This document shows, in pieces, positions 1-8,723 of a stretch of 64,000 nt of DNA. Both the position numbers and the translations under genes were made by a program. Numbering within the stretch: the stretch's first letter is position 1; each line of letters opens with the position of its first letter. Under the pieces are notes generated by a model. The model worked only from the letters and a program-made list of their open reading frames with translations. It was not told the DNA's origin and made no database searches. Origin of the DNA: Nostoc sp. UHCC 0702 (lineage in GTDB: Bacteria > Cyanobacteriota > Cyanobacteriia > Cyanobacteriales > Nostocaceae); assembly GCA_017164015.1 (NCBI GenBank), contig CP071065.1:3883918-3947917 (forward strand), written 5' to 3'.

Positions 1-1034
1 CTTTAGTTCAGTCCATTGCCGACCAAACAGCCACACTTGATACTGCCTTCAGCTTCACTATTGACGCCAATACCTTCACTGATGTCGATGCAGGCGACAT
101 TCTCACTTACTCTGCAACCTTAGAAAACGGTGACGCATTACCAAGTTGGCTCACCTTCGATGCTGCAACTGTCACCTTTAGCGGCACACCCAGCAGTGAT
201 AATACAGGCATCTTCAATATCAAAGTTGTAGCCAGCGATCGCCAAGGAGCAACCACTGAAGATATTTTTGCCCTCACAGTCACTAACGTCATCAACGGCA
301 CTGATGCTAATGATACCCTCACTGGTGGTGCTGGCAATGATATCCTTGATGGGGGTGCGGGAAGCGATCGCTTACTCGGTGGTACAGGCAACGATACTTA
401 CATTGTCGATACTATCCGCGATGTCGTCATTGAAAATGCGGATGCTGGTGAAGATACTGTACAGTCTGCTGTTAATTACACACTCACTGCCAATGTGGAA
501 TATTTAATCCTCACTGGAACAGCCAATACCACTGGAACTGGCAACGATTTAGACAATAGTATTACTGGTAATAGCGGTAACAATCTCCTCAAAGGACTTG
601 GTGGTAATGATACACTCCTGGGTAACGCTGGTGATGACACCTTAATTGGTGGCGCAGGCAATGATCTTCTCACTGGAGGTTCGGGAAGCGATCGCTTTTT
701 ATTCGGCAGTGGTGCCGCTTTTACTAACAGCAGCTTCGGTGTAGATACCCTTACAGATTTTGTCAAAGGAACGGACAAGATTGCTTTAAGTAAAACTTCT
801 TTCAACGCTCTAAGCAATACTTTCAATCCTGGGGAATTTTCCACCATCAATACAGAGATTGTCAATGAAGCAACTGTAGCTGGTGCTAGCAGTGGTAAAA
901 TTGTTTACAACTTGGCTACAGGCAATTTGCTATACAATCCCAATGGTTCAACTGCTGGTTTGGACAATGGAGGATTATTTGCCACGCTGACTGGAATACC
1001 AAATCTCGACACTAATGATATCATGTCCGTTTAA
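1..1034 (+). CDS. C-terminal part of a large secreted RTX/cadherin-like protein (5' end outside window)
   Basis: The reading frame is open from base 3 and stops with TAA at 1032-1034, so only the last ~343 residues are present. The first ~90 residues resemble a dystroglycan-type cadherin/He_PIG (Ig-like) domain (GDILTYSATLENG, LPSWLTFDA, FSGTPSS). Two blocks of glycine/aspartate nonapeptides of the RTX type follow (GGAGNDILDGGAGSD and GGAGNDLLTGGSGSD), known to bind calcium in a beta-roll. The end (DTLTDFVKGTDKIAL, then LLYNPNG) is typical of cyanobacterial RTX proteins, which usually leave the cell by type I secretion. Role is probably extracellular or surface; the missing N-terminus may hold a catalytic domain. 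A second RTX protein lies at 60316-61920. Confidence 0.85.
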   Translation, partial: LVQSIADQTATLDTAFSFTIDANTFTDVDAGDILTYSATLENGDALPSWLTFDAATVTFSGTPSSDNTGIFNIKVVASDRQGATTEDIFALTVTNVINGTDANDTLTGGAGNDILDGGAGSDRLLGGTGNDTYIVDTIRDVVIENADAGEDTVQSAVNYTLTANVEYLILTGTANTTGTGNDLDNSITGNSGNNLLKGLGGNDTLLGNAGDDTLIGGAGNDLLTGGSGSDRFLFGSGAAFTNSSFGVDTLTDFVKGTDKIALSKTSFNALSNTFNPGEFSTINTEIVNEATVAGASSGKIVYNLATGNLLYNPNGSTAGLDNGGLFATLTGIPNLDTNDIMSV

Positions 1035-1058
1035 ACACTTATGATATCTGTGGAGGTC

Positions 1059-1130
1059 GGTAATTGGTAATTGGTAATTGGTAATTGGTTTTGAGTATTA
1101 CCTATTACCCATTACCCATTACCTATTACC
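1059..1130. repeat. Heptamer tandem repeat forming an imperfect long hairpin
   Basis: Four tandem TAATTGG units (1061-1088) are followed by a short spacer and heptamers of the CCCATTA/CCTATTA kind (to 1130). The two arms are near-complementary, so the RNA could fold into a hairpin of about 30 bp with mismatches. Heptanucleotide repeats (STRR) are known from heterocystous cyanobacteria. It lies 25 bp after the RTX stop codon and may act as a transcript end, which is inference. Confidence 0.75.
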
Positions 1131-1235
1131 AAGCAAACCGACTATATCGTAAGTAATTAGCCGAACTTGATATGATTTCGTGATTTCAGCTTGATAACGT
1201 AGATTTCACCGGAACATTTATAAGGAGAATAATTC

Positions 1236-1952
1236 ATGTTTAAATTTCTGACTCTTGCTGTTGTTAGTGTTGTTGGTTTGACAGTAGCCCCAGCAACTGT
1301 TAGCGCTGCTGTACTCAATGGTGACTTTGAGACAGGCGATTTTAGCAACTGGATAACTACAGGACAAACGACTGTTGAGGATTTTAACTTTGGTGTTACC
1401 CCTGCTGATGGTGGTTATCAAGCTGTTCTAGAAACTCTTCAGGATCAAACAACTGTTAGTGGTTCTCAAATAGAAAGTTTCTTGGGATTATCAACAGGTA
1501 GCTTAACAGCAGGTGGAGTAATTGAAGGTTCTGCCATTAAACAAACAATTGTTGCTTCTGAGGGTGATGTTTTGAGTTTCTCATGGAATTTTTTAACTGA
1601 TCAAGTTCCGCCAGACTCGACTTTTAACGATTTTGCTTTTTTTACTCTCAGCAATACGGTTAGTTCTTTGGCAGATACGTTTACGCCTACAAACATTTCT
1701 TTTTCTCGTTTGGCTGTTGAAACAGGATATCAGGCTTATTCTTATACGATTCCTGTGGCTGGAACATACACCCTCGGATTTGGCATTGTTGATGTCGGCG
1801 ATAGTGCTGTTAATTCTGCTTTGTTGATTGATAATGTCAAATTTCAAGCTGTTGATGAATCTATGAGTTGGACAGGAGTAGCAGCAGCTATGGCATTGGG
1901 TGTTTTGTTGCAAACAAAATTGAAAAAACGTTCTCACAAAATGCAGAATTAG
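1236..1952 (+). CDS. Secreted protein with degenerate PEP-CTERM-like C-terminus
   Basis: 238 residues, with a clear AAGGAG ribosome site at 1222-1227, 8 bases before the ATG. Residues 1-24 are a signal peptide ending VSA-A. The body (NGDFETGDFSNW ... SFSWNFLTD ... GTYTLGFGIVDVGDSAVNSALLIDNVKF) is a jellyroll-like extracellular domain clearly paralogous to the C-terminal half of the protein at 17179-18309 (FESANFTGW ... SFDWNFLTNEV ... GLGITDVGDSNIDSGLLIDNFKL). The tail has a hydrophobic segment and a basic end (KLKKRSHK), but where the paralogue reads VPEPTSG this one reads DESMSWTG, so the canonical PEP motif for exosortase is missing. It may stay membrane anchored. Function unknown. Confidence 0.85.
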   Translation: MFKFLTLAVVSVVGLTVAPATVSAAVLNGDFETGDFSNWITTGQTTVEDFNFGVTPADGGYQAVLETLQDQTTVSGSQIESFLGLSTGSLTAGGVIEGSAIKQTIVASEGDVLSFSWNFLTDQVPPDSTFNDFAFFTLSNTVSSLADTFTPTNISFSRLAVETGYQAYSYTIPVAGTYTLGFGIVDVGDSAVNSALLIDNVKFQAVDESMSWTGVAAAMALGVLLQTKLKKRSHKMQN

Positions 1953-1955
1953 CCG

Positions 1956-2186
1956 TTATATCAAGTTAACTTAATTACTTATAGTAGTAGCGTGTCAAGA
2001 CTAAAATGTTGCAAGGGCCGGACAGCCTGCCAATAGCTCCCCAACCTACGCAATTTACGGGTTTTGACTCTAACTGAACCGTATTGCCAAGCTACACTTT
2101 GTTTCCCCTCCCCGTTCACGGGGAGGGGTTAGGGGTGGGGTGAAATGACTGTGGGAATCATAACTAATTAACCGGACATGATATTA
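1956..2186. repeat. MITE-like element, family ATATCATGTCC/TTAGTTAT
   Basis: The left end (TTATATCAAGTTAACTTAAT) and the reverse complement of the right end (TAATATCATGTCCGGTTAAT) are imperfect terminal inverted repeats of about 28 bp. The interior holds the common palindromic module CCCCTCCCCGTTCACGGGG (from 2107). It begins 3 bases after the stop of the preceding gene. Relatives are at 37139-37284 and 49371-49502, and an interrupted right half is at about 43937-44157. Confidence 0.7.
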
Positions 2187-2247
2187 AAGCTGATATAAAT
2201 TTTGTATCCTGCGTCCTGCCTTTTCCTTAATTCGCTATTCCACCAGA

Positions 2248-2613
2248 TCACAAATTATTTTTTCTTCCACTATTTCTGCAAAATTGATATGCTTCCTCCA
2301 TTTGTACCCATTGCTTGATGAGTACATATAAAATAAAACGTATCGTAACTCGTTTTTGAGTGCAAATCAATTTAAATTGACGTTTTAAAGATTTCGGCAC
2401 ATATGCTTTGACATCCTCAAATTCCTGGTTAAGTAATTCCAGAGAAGATTCAGCCACAGGCGTATCTGTTTGTATCCAATGCCTGATTAAATCCTCCAAC
2501 ACTTTACTCATTTCCAACTCTTTCTTTACACAAAGAACCTTAAATTGGAGCTTTAAACCTTTCGGTATAGCCCCCTTGACCACTACAGTTTCTTCACTAT
2601 TGTTGTTTGCCAC
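2248..2613 (-). CDS. Small protein with two tandem ribbon-helix-helix-like units
   Basis: 121 residues with two copies of one pattern: VKGAIPKGLKLQFKVLC...VLEDLIRHWIQ (about residues 12-48) and VKAYVPKSLKRQFKLIC...ILYVLIKQWVQ (about 67-104). Each looks like a beta strand plus two helices as in CopG/Arc-type DNA-binding proteins, which normally work as dimers. Fused copies could form a single-chain pseudo-dimer. The C-terminus is basic. No toxin-like partner is adjacent: the next gene downstream on this strand is far away and the upstream neighbour is the glycosidase at 3001. Likely a regulator; target unknown. Confidence 0.7.
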   Translation of the reverse strand: MANNNSEETVVVKGAIPKGLKLQFKVLCVKKELEMSKVLEDLIRHWIQTDTPVAESSLELLNQEFEDVKAYVPKSLKRQFKLICTQKRVTIRFILYVLIKQWVQMEEAYQFCRNSGRKNNL

Positions 2614-2910
2614 AAAATTATAATTTATATTACAGTTCCTGTCGAAAAGTTGTTTTTATTAATGTTTTTACTAAATATCTGGCATATTAGCTGTTCAAAG
2701 GAAAACCTAAATACTGATTATATCAATTTAGATACAGCTTACAGAGCCAATTTCATCCATTAAATACACTTATTTATTCTTCATATTGTTCCTTTGCTTG
2801 ACTTAGTTACATATCTATCCATGTTGAGTTATTTAGAAGATTTTGACAAGTCAAGAAAGAGAAATTAAGAATGAATTTAGAACTGCACTAGCAGTATAGC
2901 AAAATACCAC

Positions 2911-2968
2911 AAAAATTTGGTGCTGTTTGAGATGATACTAGTTGTGAAAACTAGAACCCAGCACCAAA
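2911..2968 (-). terminator. Intrinsic terminator of the GH63-like gene
   Basis: Read on the minus strand, a perfect 10-bp stem (TTTGGTGCTG at 2959-2968 pairing with CAGCACCAAA at 2916-2925) is followed by TTTTT. An inner 6-bp stem (2938-2943 with 2949-2954) sits in the loop. It begins 33 bases after the stop codon of the gene at 3001-5661. Nothing else was recognised in the gap 2614-3000. Confidence 0.75.
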
Positions 2969-3000
2969 GTCAGAATTCTTTATCTCTCATAAGCCCGAAA

Positions 3001-5661
3001 TTAATCTGACAGCACCTGTTCTGCACACTGCTGAATTAATTTAGCGATTAAACCTGTCCAACCAGTTTGATGGCTGGCACCAATACCAGCACCATTATCT
3101 CCGTGAAAGTATTCATTGAACAAAATTAGATCGCGCCAATTCGGGTCATTCTGAAATTTTTCCGTTCCCCCATAAAAAGGTCGCCTACCAGAAGCATCTG
3201 TGAGAAAAATTTGAATCAGCCTTTGAGCTAATTCAATGGCTACTTCTTTAAGTGTGAGCATTTGCCCAGAACCAGTGGGACACTCAACTTTAAAATCGTC
3301 GCCGAAGTAACGATAGAACTTTTGCAGCGATTCTAGCAGTAGATAATTAATGGGGAACCAAATTGGCCCCCGCCAGTTGGAATTACCGCCAAACATTCCT
3401 GTGCTAGACTCGGCAGGTTCGTAATCTACCCGATACTGCCGACCATCCACCGTTAAAATATAAGGATGAGATGCATGAACTTTAGAAACAGAGCGAATCC
3501 CATAAGGGCTAAAAAACTCTGTTGCATCTAACATCTTTTCTAGGATGCGACGGAGTTTATCAGGATAGGCGATCGCTAACAATCGGCGTTCACCAACACC
3601 TTGTTTCTGCATACAGGCGATATTTCGGGTCAAATCTGGGCGATTTTGCAAAAACCATTGTGTTCGTTGCTTAAAGCCTGGAAGCCGATCCAAGATTTCT
3701 GGTTCTAAAATGCTGATAGCACACAATGGAATTAGCCCCACCAGCGATCGCACTTTCATCGGCAATTGATGCCCATCTGGTAAATGTAGGGCATCGTAGT
3801 AAAAGCCATCATCCTCATCCCAAAGGGCTATTTGAGCATCACCAACGCTGTTCATGGCATCAGCAATATACAGGAAATGCTCGAAAAACTTGCTGGCGAT
3901 GTCTTCATAGGTGGAATTTTCCTTTGCTAACTCTAGAGCGATCGTTAGCATATTCAGACAATACATCGCCATCCAACTTGTACCATCTGCTTGTTGCAAG
4001 TATCCACCAGTTGGTAGTTCAACACTACGGTCAAACACACCAATATTATCCATCCCCAAAAAGCCACCCTGAAAGATATTTTTGCCCTCGAAATCTTTCC
4101 GGTTAACCCACCAGGTAAAGTTGAGCAATAATTTCTGAAAAATACCTTCCAGAAATTTTGTATCCGCACGACCATACATTTTTTGCTCAAGCTGATAAAC
4201 TTGCCATGCTGCCCAAGCATGAACAGGCGGATTAACATCACCAAAAGCCCATTCATATGCTGGTAGCTGGCCGTTAGGATGCATGTACCACTCCCGTGTC
4301 AAGCGACTGAGTTGCAGCTTGGCAAAATCTGGGTCAATCATCGCCAGCGGAATCACATGAAAAGCTAAATCCCAAGCCGCAAACCAAGGATATTCCCATG
4401 TGTCAGGCATGGAAAGTATGTCATCGTTAAATAGATGAACCCATTCGTGATTTCTACCATGAAGCCGTGATGCTGGCGGCGGTGGCCCAGCCGGATCGCC
4501 TTTGAGCCATTGGTCACCTACATAGTAATAAAATTGTTTGCTCCACAACATCCCAGCAAATGCTTGCCGCTGCACATTCCGCCTATCTTCTAACAACGGA
4601 AACGGACAAATTCGCTGATAAAATTCATCTGCTTCACGCTGGCGTTGTTGCCAAACCGTGTCAAAATCAGTTCCAAATGGTGCAATTAAATTTTGCACGT
4701 CGCTCAACCGCAACCTGATTGTTTTGGTTTCACCTGCACCGATTTGTAATTGATAACGAGCAGCAAACTTAGTGCCGATGCGATTGGGATTGACAGCGTT
4801 TTTTTCTGCATTTACCACATAATTATTAATGCCATCTTTAACGTATGGCGAAGCATTATTTACTCCAAACAATCTTTGATTATTAGTCTCATTTTCCGTA
4901 AATAGTAGTTCTGGAGTTTCATTGCAGTAGAGCCATCGAGTTTCTAAAGAGGGGTGATAAGCTTCGATAGTACTGAATTCAGAATTAGATTCGCTAATTT
5001 TGAGCCAGGGTTTTTCTTGTTGATTTAAAGTCCAAGACCAGGTGTTGCGAAACCACAACGTTGGTAGCAAATGCAGCGTTTTTGCTTCTGGCCCTCGGTT
5101 GATGATACTGATCTGAATCAAAATATCGTCGGGTGCAGCCTTGGCATACTCAACGGATACATCAAAATAGCGGTCTTGGTCAAATATACCAGTATCGATT
5201 AATTCAAACTCCGGACTGTGGCGACCTCTGCGCCGATTTTCTTCTACTAGCTGGCTGTAAGGGAAAGCAGCTTGCGGATATTTATAAAGATATTTCATGT
5301 AGGAATGAGTAGGAGTGTTATCCAGGTAGAAGTAATATTCTTTAACATCTTCCCCGTGATTTCCTTCATTCCCTGTTAGACCGAAAAGTCTCTCCTTGAG
5401 AATTGCATCCTCACCATTCCACAGAGCAATAGCAAAACACAATCGCTGATGATTATCAGAAATTCCAGCAATTCCATCTTCTCCCCAACGATAGGCGCGA
5501 GAGCGAGCATGGTCGTGGGGGAAAAAGTCCCAGGCGGTACCATCAGCGCTATAGTCTTCTCGCACCGTTCCCCACTGCCGTTCGCTCAGGTAGGAACCCC
5601 ATCGTTTCCAGTAGGCTGTGCGCTCTCGGTCTGCTGCCAATCTTACTTCTTCTTGGGTCAT
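3001..5661 (-). CDS. GH63-like (MGH1-type) glycoside hydrolase
   Basis: 886 residues without signal peptide, so probably cytosolic. The N-terminal ~350 residues form a beta-rich domain (EDGIAGISDNHQRLCFAIALWNG). From about residue 370 comes an (alpha/alpha)6 barrel with landmarks of bacterial GH63/MGH1-like glucosidases: HEWVHLFNDDILSMPDTWEYPWFAAWDLAFH, whose WD aspartate is the likely general acid, then GWTGLIAKLI near the end and NWRGPIWFPINYLL in between. The family cleaves alpha-glucosides such as mannosylglycerate or glucosylglycerate-type osmolytes; which one cannot be told here. Starts with ATG at 5661 without an obvious Shine-Dalgarno. Amylomaltase lies in the same strand block but is not adjacent. 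Confidence 0.85.
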   Translation of the reverse strand: MTQEEVRLAADRERTAYWKRWGSYLSERQWGTVREDYSADGTAWDFFPHDHARSRAYRWGEDGIAGISDNHQRLCFAIALWNGEDAILKERLFGLTGNEGNHGEDVKEYYFYLDNTPTHSYMKYLYKYPQAAFPYSQLVEENRRRGRHSPEFELIDTGIFDQDRYFDVSVEYAKAAPDDILIQISIINRGPEAKTLHLLPTLWFRNTWSWTLNQQEKPWLKISESNSEFSTIEAYHPSLETRWLYCNETPELLFTENETNNQRLFGVNNASPYVKDGINNYVVNAEKNAVNPNRIGTKFAARYQLQIGAGETKTIRLRLSDVQNLIAPFGTDFDTVWQQRQREADEFYQRICPFPLLEDRRNVQRQAFAGMLWSKQFYYYVGDQWLKGDPAGPPPPASRLHGRNHEWVHLFNDDILSMPDTWEYPWFAAWDLAFHVIPLAMIDPDFAKLQLSRLTREWYMHPNGQLPAYEWAFGDVNPPVHAWAAWQVYQLEQKMYGRADTKFLEGIFQKLLLNFTWWVNRKDFEGKNIFQGGFLGMDNIGVFDRSVELPTGGYLQQADGTSWMAMYCLNMLTIALELAKENSTYEDIASKFFEHFLYIADAMNSVGDAQIALWDEDDGFYYDALHLPDGHQLPMKVRSLVGLIPLCAISILEPEILDRLPGFKQRTQWFLQNRPDLTRNIACMQKQGVGERRLLAIAYPDKLRRILEKMLDATEFFSPYGIRSVSKVHASHPYILTVDGRQYRVDYEPAESSTGMFGGNSNWRGPIWFPINYLLLESLQKFYRYFGDDFKVECPTGSGQMLTLKEVAIELAQRLIQIFLTDASGRRPFYGGTEKFQNDPNWRDLILFNEYFHGDNGAGIGASHQTGWTGLIAKLIQQCAEQVLSD

Positions 5662-5787
5662 AGCGATTTTGTGTTTTGAATTTTGGGAGTTAAAAAAGTT
5701 CTGAATTCCTGGTTTTTTTGTAGCAGCAATTGAACAATTGCTGCTATTAAATGTAGATTTAACTAAGTTCTATAAGAAAAATACTAC

Positions 5788-6561
5788 TTACTGCTCGTGA
5801 TAATTGCGGCTTAACCCTCCATCTACATAAAAGGTTGCGCCTGTTATGTAGTCAGCATCTGATGAAGCTAAAAAAGCAACTATCGGTGCGATATCCTCTG
5901 GCTTGCCTAAGCGACCCAAGGGAATATTCTTCAACAGCGCTCCCAATTTTTCAGGATCGTTTAATAGCTTACTATTAATTGGTGTTTCAATTGCTCCCGG
6001 AGCCACGTTGTTAATTGTGATACCCAAAGGCCCAATTTCAACTGCTAAATTACGCATCATCATCTTCACACCGCCTTTGCTGGCACAGTAGGAAGTGAAG
6101 TGAGGAAATGCTATTTCCTCATGGGTAGAGCTAATATTGATAATTTTGCCAGTTCGTTTGGTTTCAATCAAATGCTGTACGATCGCTTGAGTAGCAAAAA
6201 ATGTGCCTTTGAGGTTGAGATTCAGCACCGCGTCATAGTCCGCTTCAGTGATGTCCCAGAAGTCTGCATTTTTGCCGTCGATGCCGGCATTGTTCACTAA
6301 AATGTCTAGTTTGCCAAAGTGTTGAATACCCTGGTTTATCAGTTGGCGGATGTCGCTGATGACACTTAAGTCAGCTTTCACAATTAAAGCTTTGCGTCCA
6401 GCAGCTTCGACTTTTGACAGAGTTTCTTCAGCTCCTTCGAGATGAGAGCGATAGTCAATCACAACATCTGCACCTTCTTGAGCGAGACGCACGGCAATGG
6501 CTTGACCAATTCCGCCGCTGCTACCAGTTACTAAAGCTACTTTCTCTTCGAGTTTCTTCAT
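5788..6561 (-). CDS. Short-chain dehydrogenase/reductase (glucose-1-dehydrogenase-like)
   Basis: 257 residues if started at the ATG at 6561 (MKKLEEKVALVTG); the frame is open to 6621, but the extra 20 residues do not fit the family. A classic SDR Rossmann fold is seen: nucleotide-binding TGSSGGIGQ near residue 11, NNAG near 90, catalytic serine in INISSTHE and the YxxxK pair in SYCASKGG. The end (ITGATFYVDGGLSRNY) is typical. The family reduces or oxidises sugars, polyols or ketoacyl groups with NAD(P)H; glucose/3-oxoacyl-ACP reductase-like is the closest guess. It is 126 bp upstream of the glycosidase on the same strand. Confidence 0.85.
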   Translation of the reverse strand: MKKLEEKVALVTGSSGGIGQAIAVRLAQEGADVVIDYRSHLEGAEETLSKVEAAGRKALIVKADLSVISDIRQLINQGIQHFGKLDILVNNAGIDGKNADFWDITEADYDAVLNLNLKGTFFATQAIVQHLIETKRTGKIINISSTHEEIAFPHFTSYCASKGGVKMMMRNLAVEIGPLGITINNVAPGAIETPINSKLLNDPEKLGALLKNIPLGRLGKPEDIAPIVAFLASSDADYITGATFYVDGGLSRNYHEQ

Positions 6562-6931
6562 TGTATTTTCTCTTGATTTTGATATTTGTTTGCATTGAAT
6601 CCTTAAATGGGAATAAACCAAGTTTTATGAATAGGTATAGGATTCAATCTAAGTGCAAAGGCGCGAATCAACATAACTATCTAAAGAAAGATCAACCAGA
6701 CTCAAACCCTCTTTTATCCTGCCTCCTGCTTTGACAAACGATAAATATTTACGCCGACTTAACTTAGTACAGCTTTGCGTAAATTCGTGACGAATTTGAG
6801 TAGCAAACCACAGAAGCGCAGTGAGAAATCCGGGTGTAGGAGGGTTTCCCGACCCAGGTGACTGCGAACCCGAAGGGAGAATGTAGAGATTTGATGGTTA
6901 GCAATTTTTTTCGCTACAAAATTGTGAAATG
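6562..6931. other. Intergenic region without a recognised gene
   Basis: 370 bases between the dehydrogenase start and the aquaporin stop. It holds common cyanobacterial repeat text (around 6860-6885, GCGAACCCGAAGGG). A plus-strand frame at 6414-6734 overlaps the dehydrogenase and is not credible. Confidence 0.5.
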
Positions 6932-7792
6932 CTATGCTTCATACTGCTTCTTAAGATGTGGCAATTTAACGTTTTTGAAAATGCAAGGATAATGTGCAAC
7001 GTGAAAAAGTTTACCTGTTAAAACTTCGCGTTCACCCATAGCTATTAGTCGAAATACTCCTACACCAATCAATGCCCCTAGTGGTGGTGCAATGCAATAA
7101 AGCCACTGGTCTTGCCAGAATCGTGAGATGAAAGCAGGGCCAATGCTACGTGCAGTATTCAGACTAGTACCAGAAATTGGCGCTCCTAACCATACCATAG
7201 TTGCCACAAGCAACCACACCATTAAAGGTGTCCACCGTAATAGCCGAGCATGACTTAAGAACATAAATATAGATAATACTAACACAAAGGTCATGAACAC
7301 CTCAGCTAAAAATACATACCAAAGGGCATAACTTTTACCTGGTAAAGTCATGCAATTATTGACACTGAGAGCGTACTTGCCCCACAAATTTGTCACCACA
7401 AATGTGCCAAGTATTGCACCCAAGAATTGCCCAATTATGTATCCTATTAAGTCACGCTTATGCATCTTGCCTTGTATCCAAAAAGCCAGTGACACACAAG
7501 GGTTGAGGTGAGAACCACTCAGTTTTCCCAATGGCGAAATGGAAAACAGTGCCCCACTGCCAGCAAAGATCAAACCATTAATTAGTAAGCGAGGGCTTTC
7601 TGCAGGGATGAGACGCTCCATAGGCAAGCCCTTGCCAAAATTGAAGGTGATGATACTGAATCCAACCAAGAGATTGAATGCAGTTCCAAGGAGTTCTGCA
7701 CCATATTCAGGCCAATTGAGGGTTTTCCAATTTGTGAAAGTATTCATGAGTTTGTTTGTGCTGGGCTTTAACCAATTAAGCAGCATGGGCAA
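6932..7792 (-). CDS. Aquaporin/MIP-family channel with altered NPA motifs
   Basis: 286 residues with about six membrane segments and the internal two-fold repeat of the MIP family. The first half-helix motif reads GSHLNPCVS (NPC instead of NPA) and the second reads GTSLNTARSIGPA (NTA instead of NPA). The arginine after the second motif, part of the selectivity filter, is kept. The family conducts water, glycerol or other small neutral solutes; the substrate cannot be assigned. The C-terminus has an extra tail of ~35 residues (GEREVLTGKLFHVAHYP). Single-gene unit, followed downstream by the dehydrogenase. Confidence 0.85.
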   Translation of the reverse strand: MPMLLNWLKPSTNKLMNTFTNWKTLNWPEYGAELLGTAFNLLVGFSIITFNFGKGLPMERLIPAESPRLLINGLIFAGSGALFSISPLGKLSGSHLNPCVSLAFWIQGKMHKRDLIGYIIGQFLGAILGTFVVTNLWGKYALSVNNCMTLPGKSYALWYVFLAEVFMTFVLVLSIFMFLSHARLLRWTPLMVWLLVATMVWLGAPISGTSLNTARSIGPAFISRFWQDQWLYCIAPPLGALIGVGVFRLIAMGEREVLTGKLFHVAHYPCIFKNVKLPHLKKQYEA

Positions 7793-7853
7793 GTTGATTT
7801 AACAGCATTTCTCATTCGTGGAAGAAAAATAAAACACATTCATTTAACTTACA

Positions 7854-7960
7854 TATAGCGGTTCTCGGTTGAGTGAGGTACAAGAACCCCACCCCCAACC
7901 CCCTAAGCGCTTGCGAGGAGTTGGCTCTGATGTACCTCATGTGATTAGGAAACGCTATAA
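7854..7960. repeat. MITE-like element, family TATAGCG/GTGAGGTAC (copy A)
   Basis: Ends are TATAGCGGTTCTC and, inverted, TATAGCGTTTCCTAATC. Just inside lie GTGAGGTAC and its inverse GTACCTCA. The core contains the CCCCACCCCCAACCCCCTAA module. Relatives: 29827-29966 (diverged), 37418-37581, 45242-45381 and 53786-53924. Confidence 0.75.
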
Positions 7961-8006
7961 TCGGGGCGGAATGAGAGTTTGAGAGGTTTTTTGCATAAGT
8001 CCTAAT

Positions 8007-8585
8007 TTAGTAGAGCTTCACCAATATGTTTGCTAAATTCTTACCTAGCTTCTCAATAGATTCCTGCCGTTGGGGAGCTTGTAAGCTGCCATCAGCGTTA
8101 AAGGCTTCGTAAGCTTTGGGTACGGCTACCTGATGGGGAAGCACCAAAACTCCGAGATTTTCTAGGATAGCCCGCAGGTGAGACAACCCCCGCAGACCAC
8201 CAAGAGCGCCAGGAGAAGCACTCATAATTACAGCAACCTTATCTGCAAAAGCAGCCAATGGAGCTTCATTTGCAGATGGACGGGATGCCCAGTCAATGGC
8301 ATTCTTCAAAACTCCTGTCACCGAACTGTTATATTCAGGTGAAGCAATTAGCAATCCTTGATGAGAAATCAGCAAGTCTTTGAAAGTCAGAGCGTTAGCA
8401 GGTAAACCTTCTCGAGCTTCCAAATCTTCATCAAAAAGAGGTAGAGGCAAATCGCGTAGGTCTAGATAAGTCACTTCTACTTCTGCGGCTTGAGCGCCAG
8501 CTGCCGCAATTTTTACCAATTTTTTATTGTAGGAATCAATGCGGGTGCTGCCAGCAAAGGCCAGGATTTTAGGTGTAGATGTCAT
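8007..8585 (-). CDS. NADPH-dependent FMN reductase
   Basis: 192 residues with a flavodoxin-like fold: FAGSTRIDSYNKKL at residues 10-23 (phosphate loop of FMN) and LLIASPEYNSSVTGVLKNAIDWASRP at about 78-103, the hallmark of the NADPH_FMN_red family. These soluble enzymes reduce FMN, quinones, azo compounds or chromate. No partner gene is adjacent: a 138-bp gap separates it from malQ upstream and a MITE-containing gap lies downstream. Confidence 0.9.
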   Translation of the reverse strand: MTSTPKILAFAGSTRIDSYNKKLVKIAAAGAQAAEVEVTYLDLRDLPLPLFDEDLEAREGLPANALTFKDLLISHQGLLIASPEYNSSVTGVLKNAIDWASRPSANEAPLAAFADKVAVIMSASPGALGGLRGLSHLRAILENLGVLVLPHQVAVPKAYEAFNADGSLQAPQRQESIEKLGKNLANILVKLY

Positions 8586-8723
8586 AGGTATTGGTTGAAC
8601 AGTTAATTAGTGGATTGTATGGGTGCTGTTACGACAAAAGCGATCGCGACAGCTTTGTTTTGTGAACGCAGATATATAGCTAAAAGAGAAATAGCCTTTA
8701 TGGATCAAGGCTGATTATACTTG

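Noticed and set aside
2248..2613. Antitoxin of a toxin-antitoxin pair
   Set aside because: No small toxin-like gene adjacent on the same strand; downstream is a MITE and upstream is the glycosidase.
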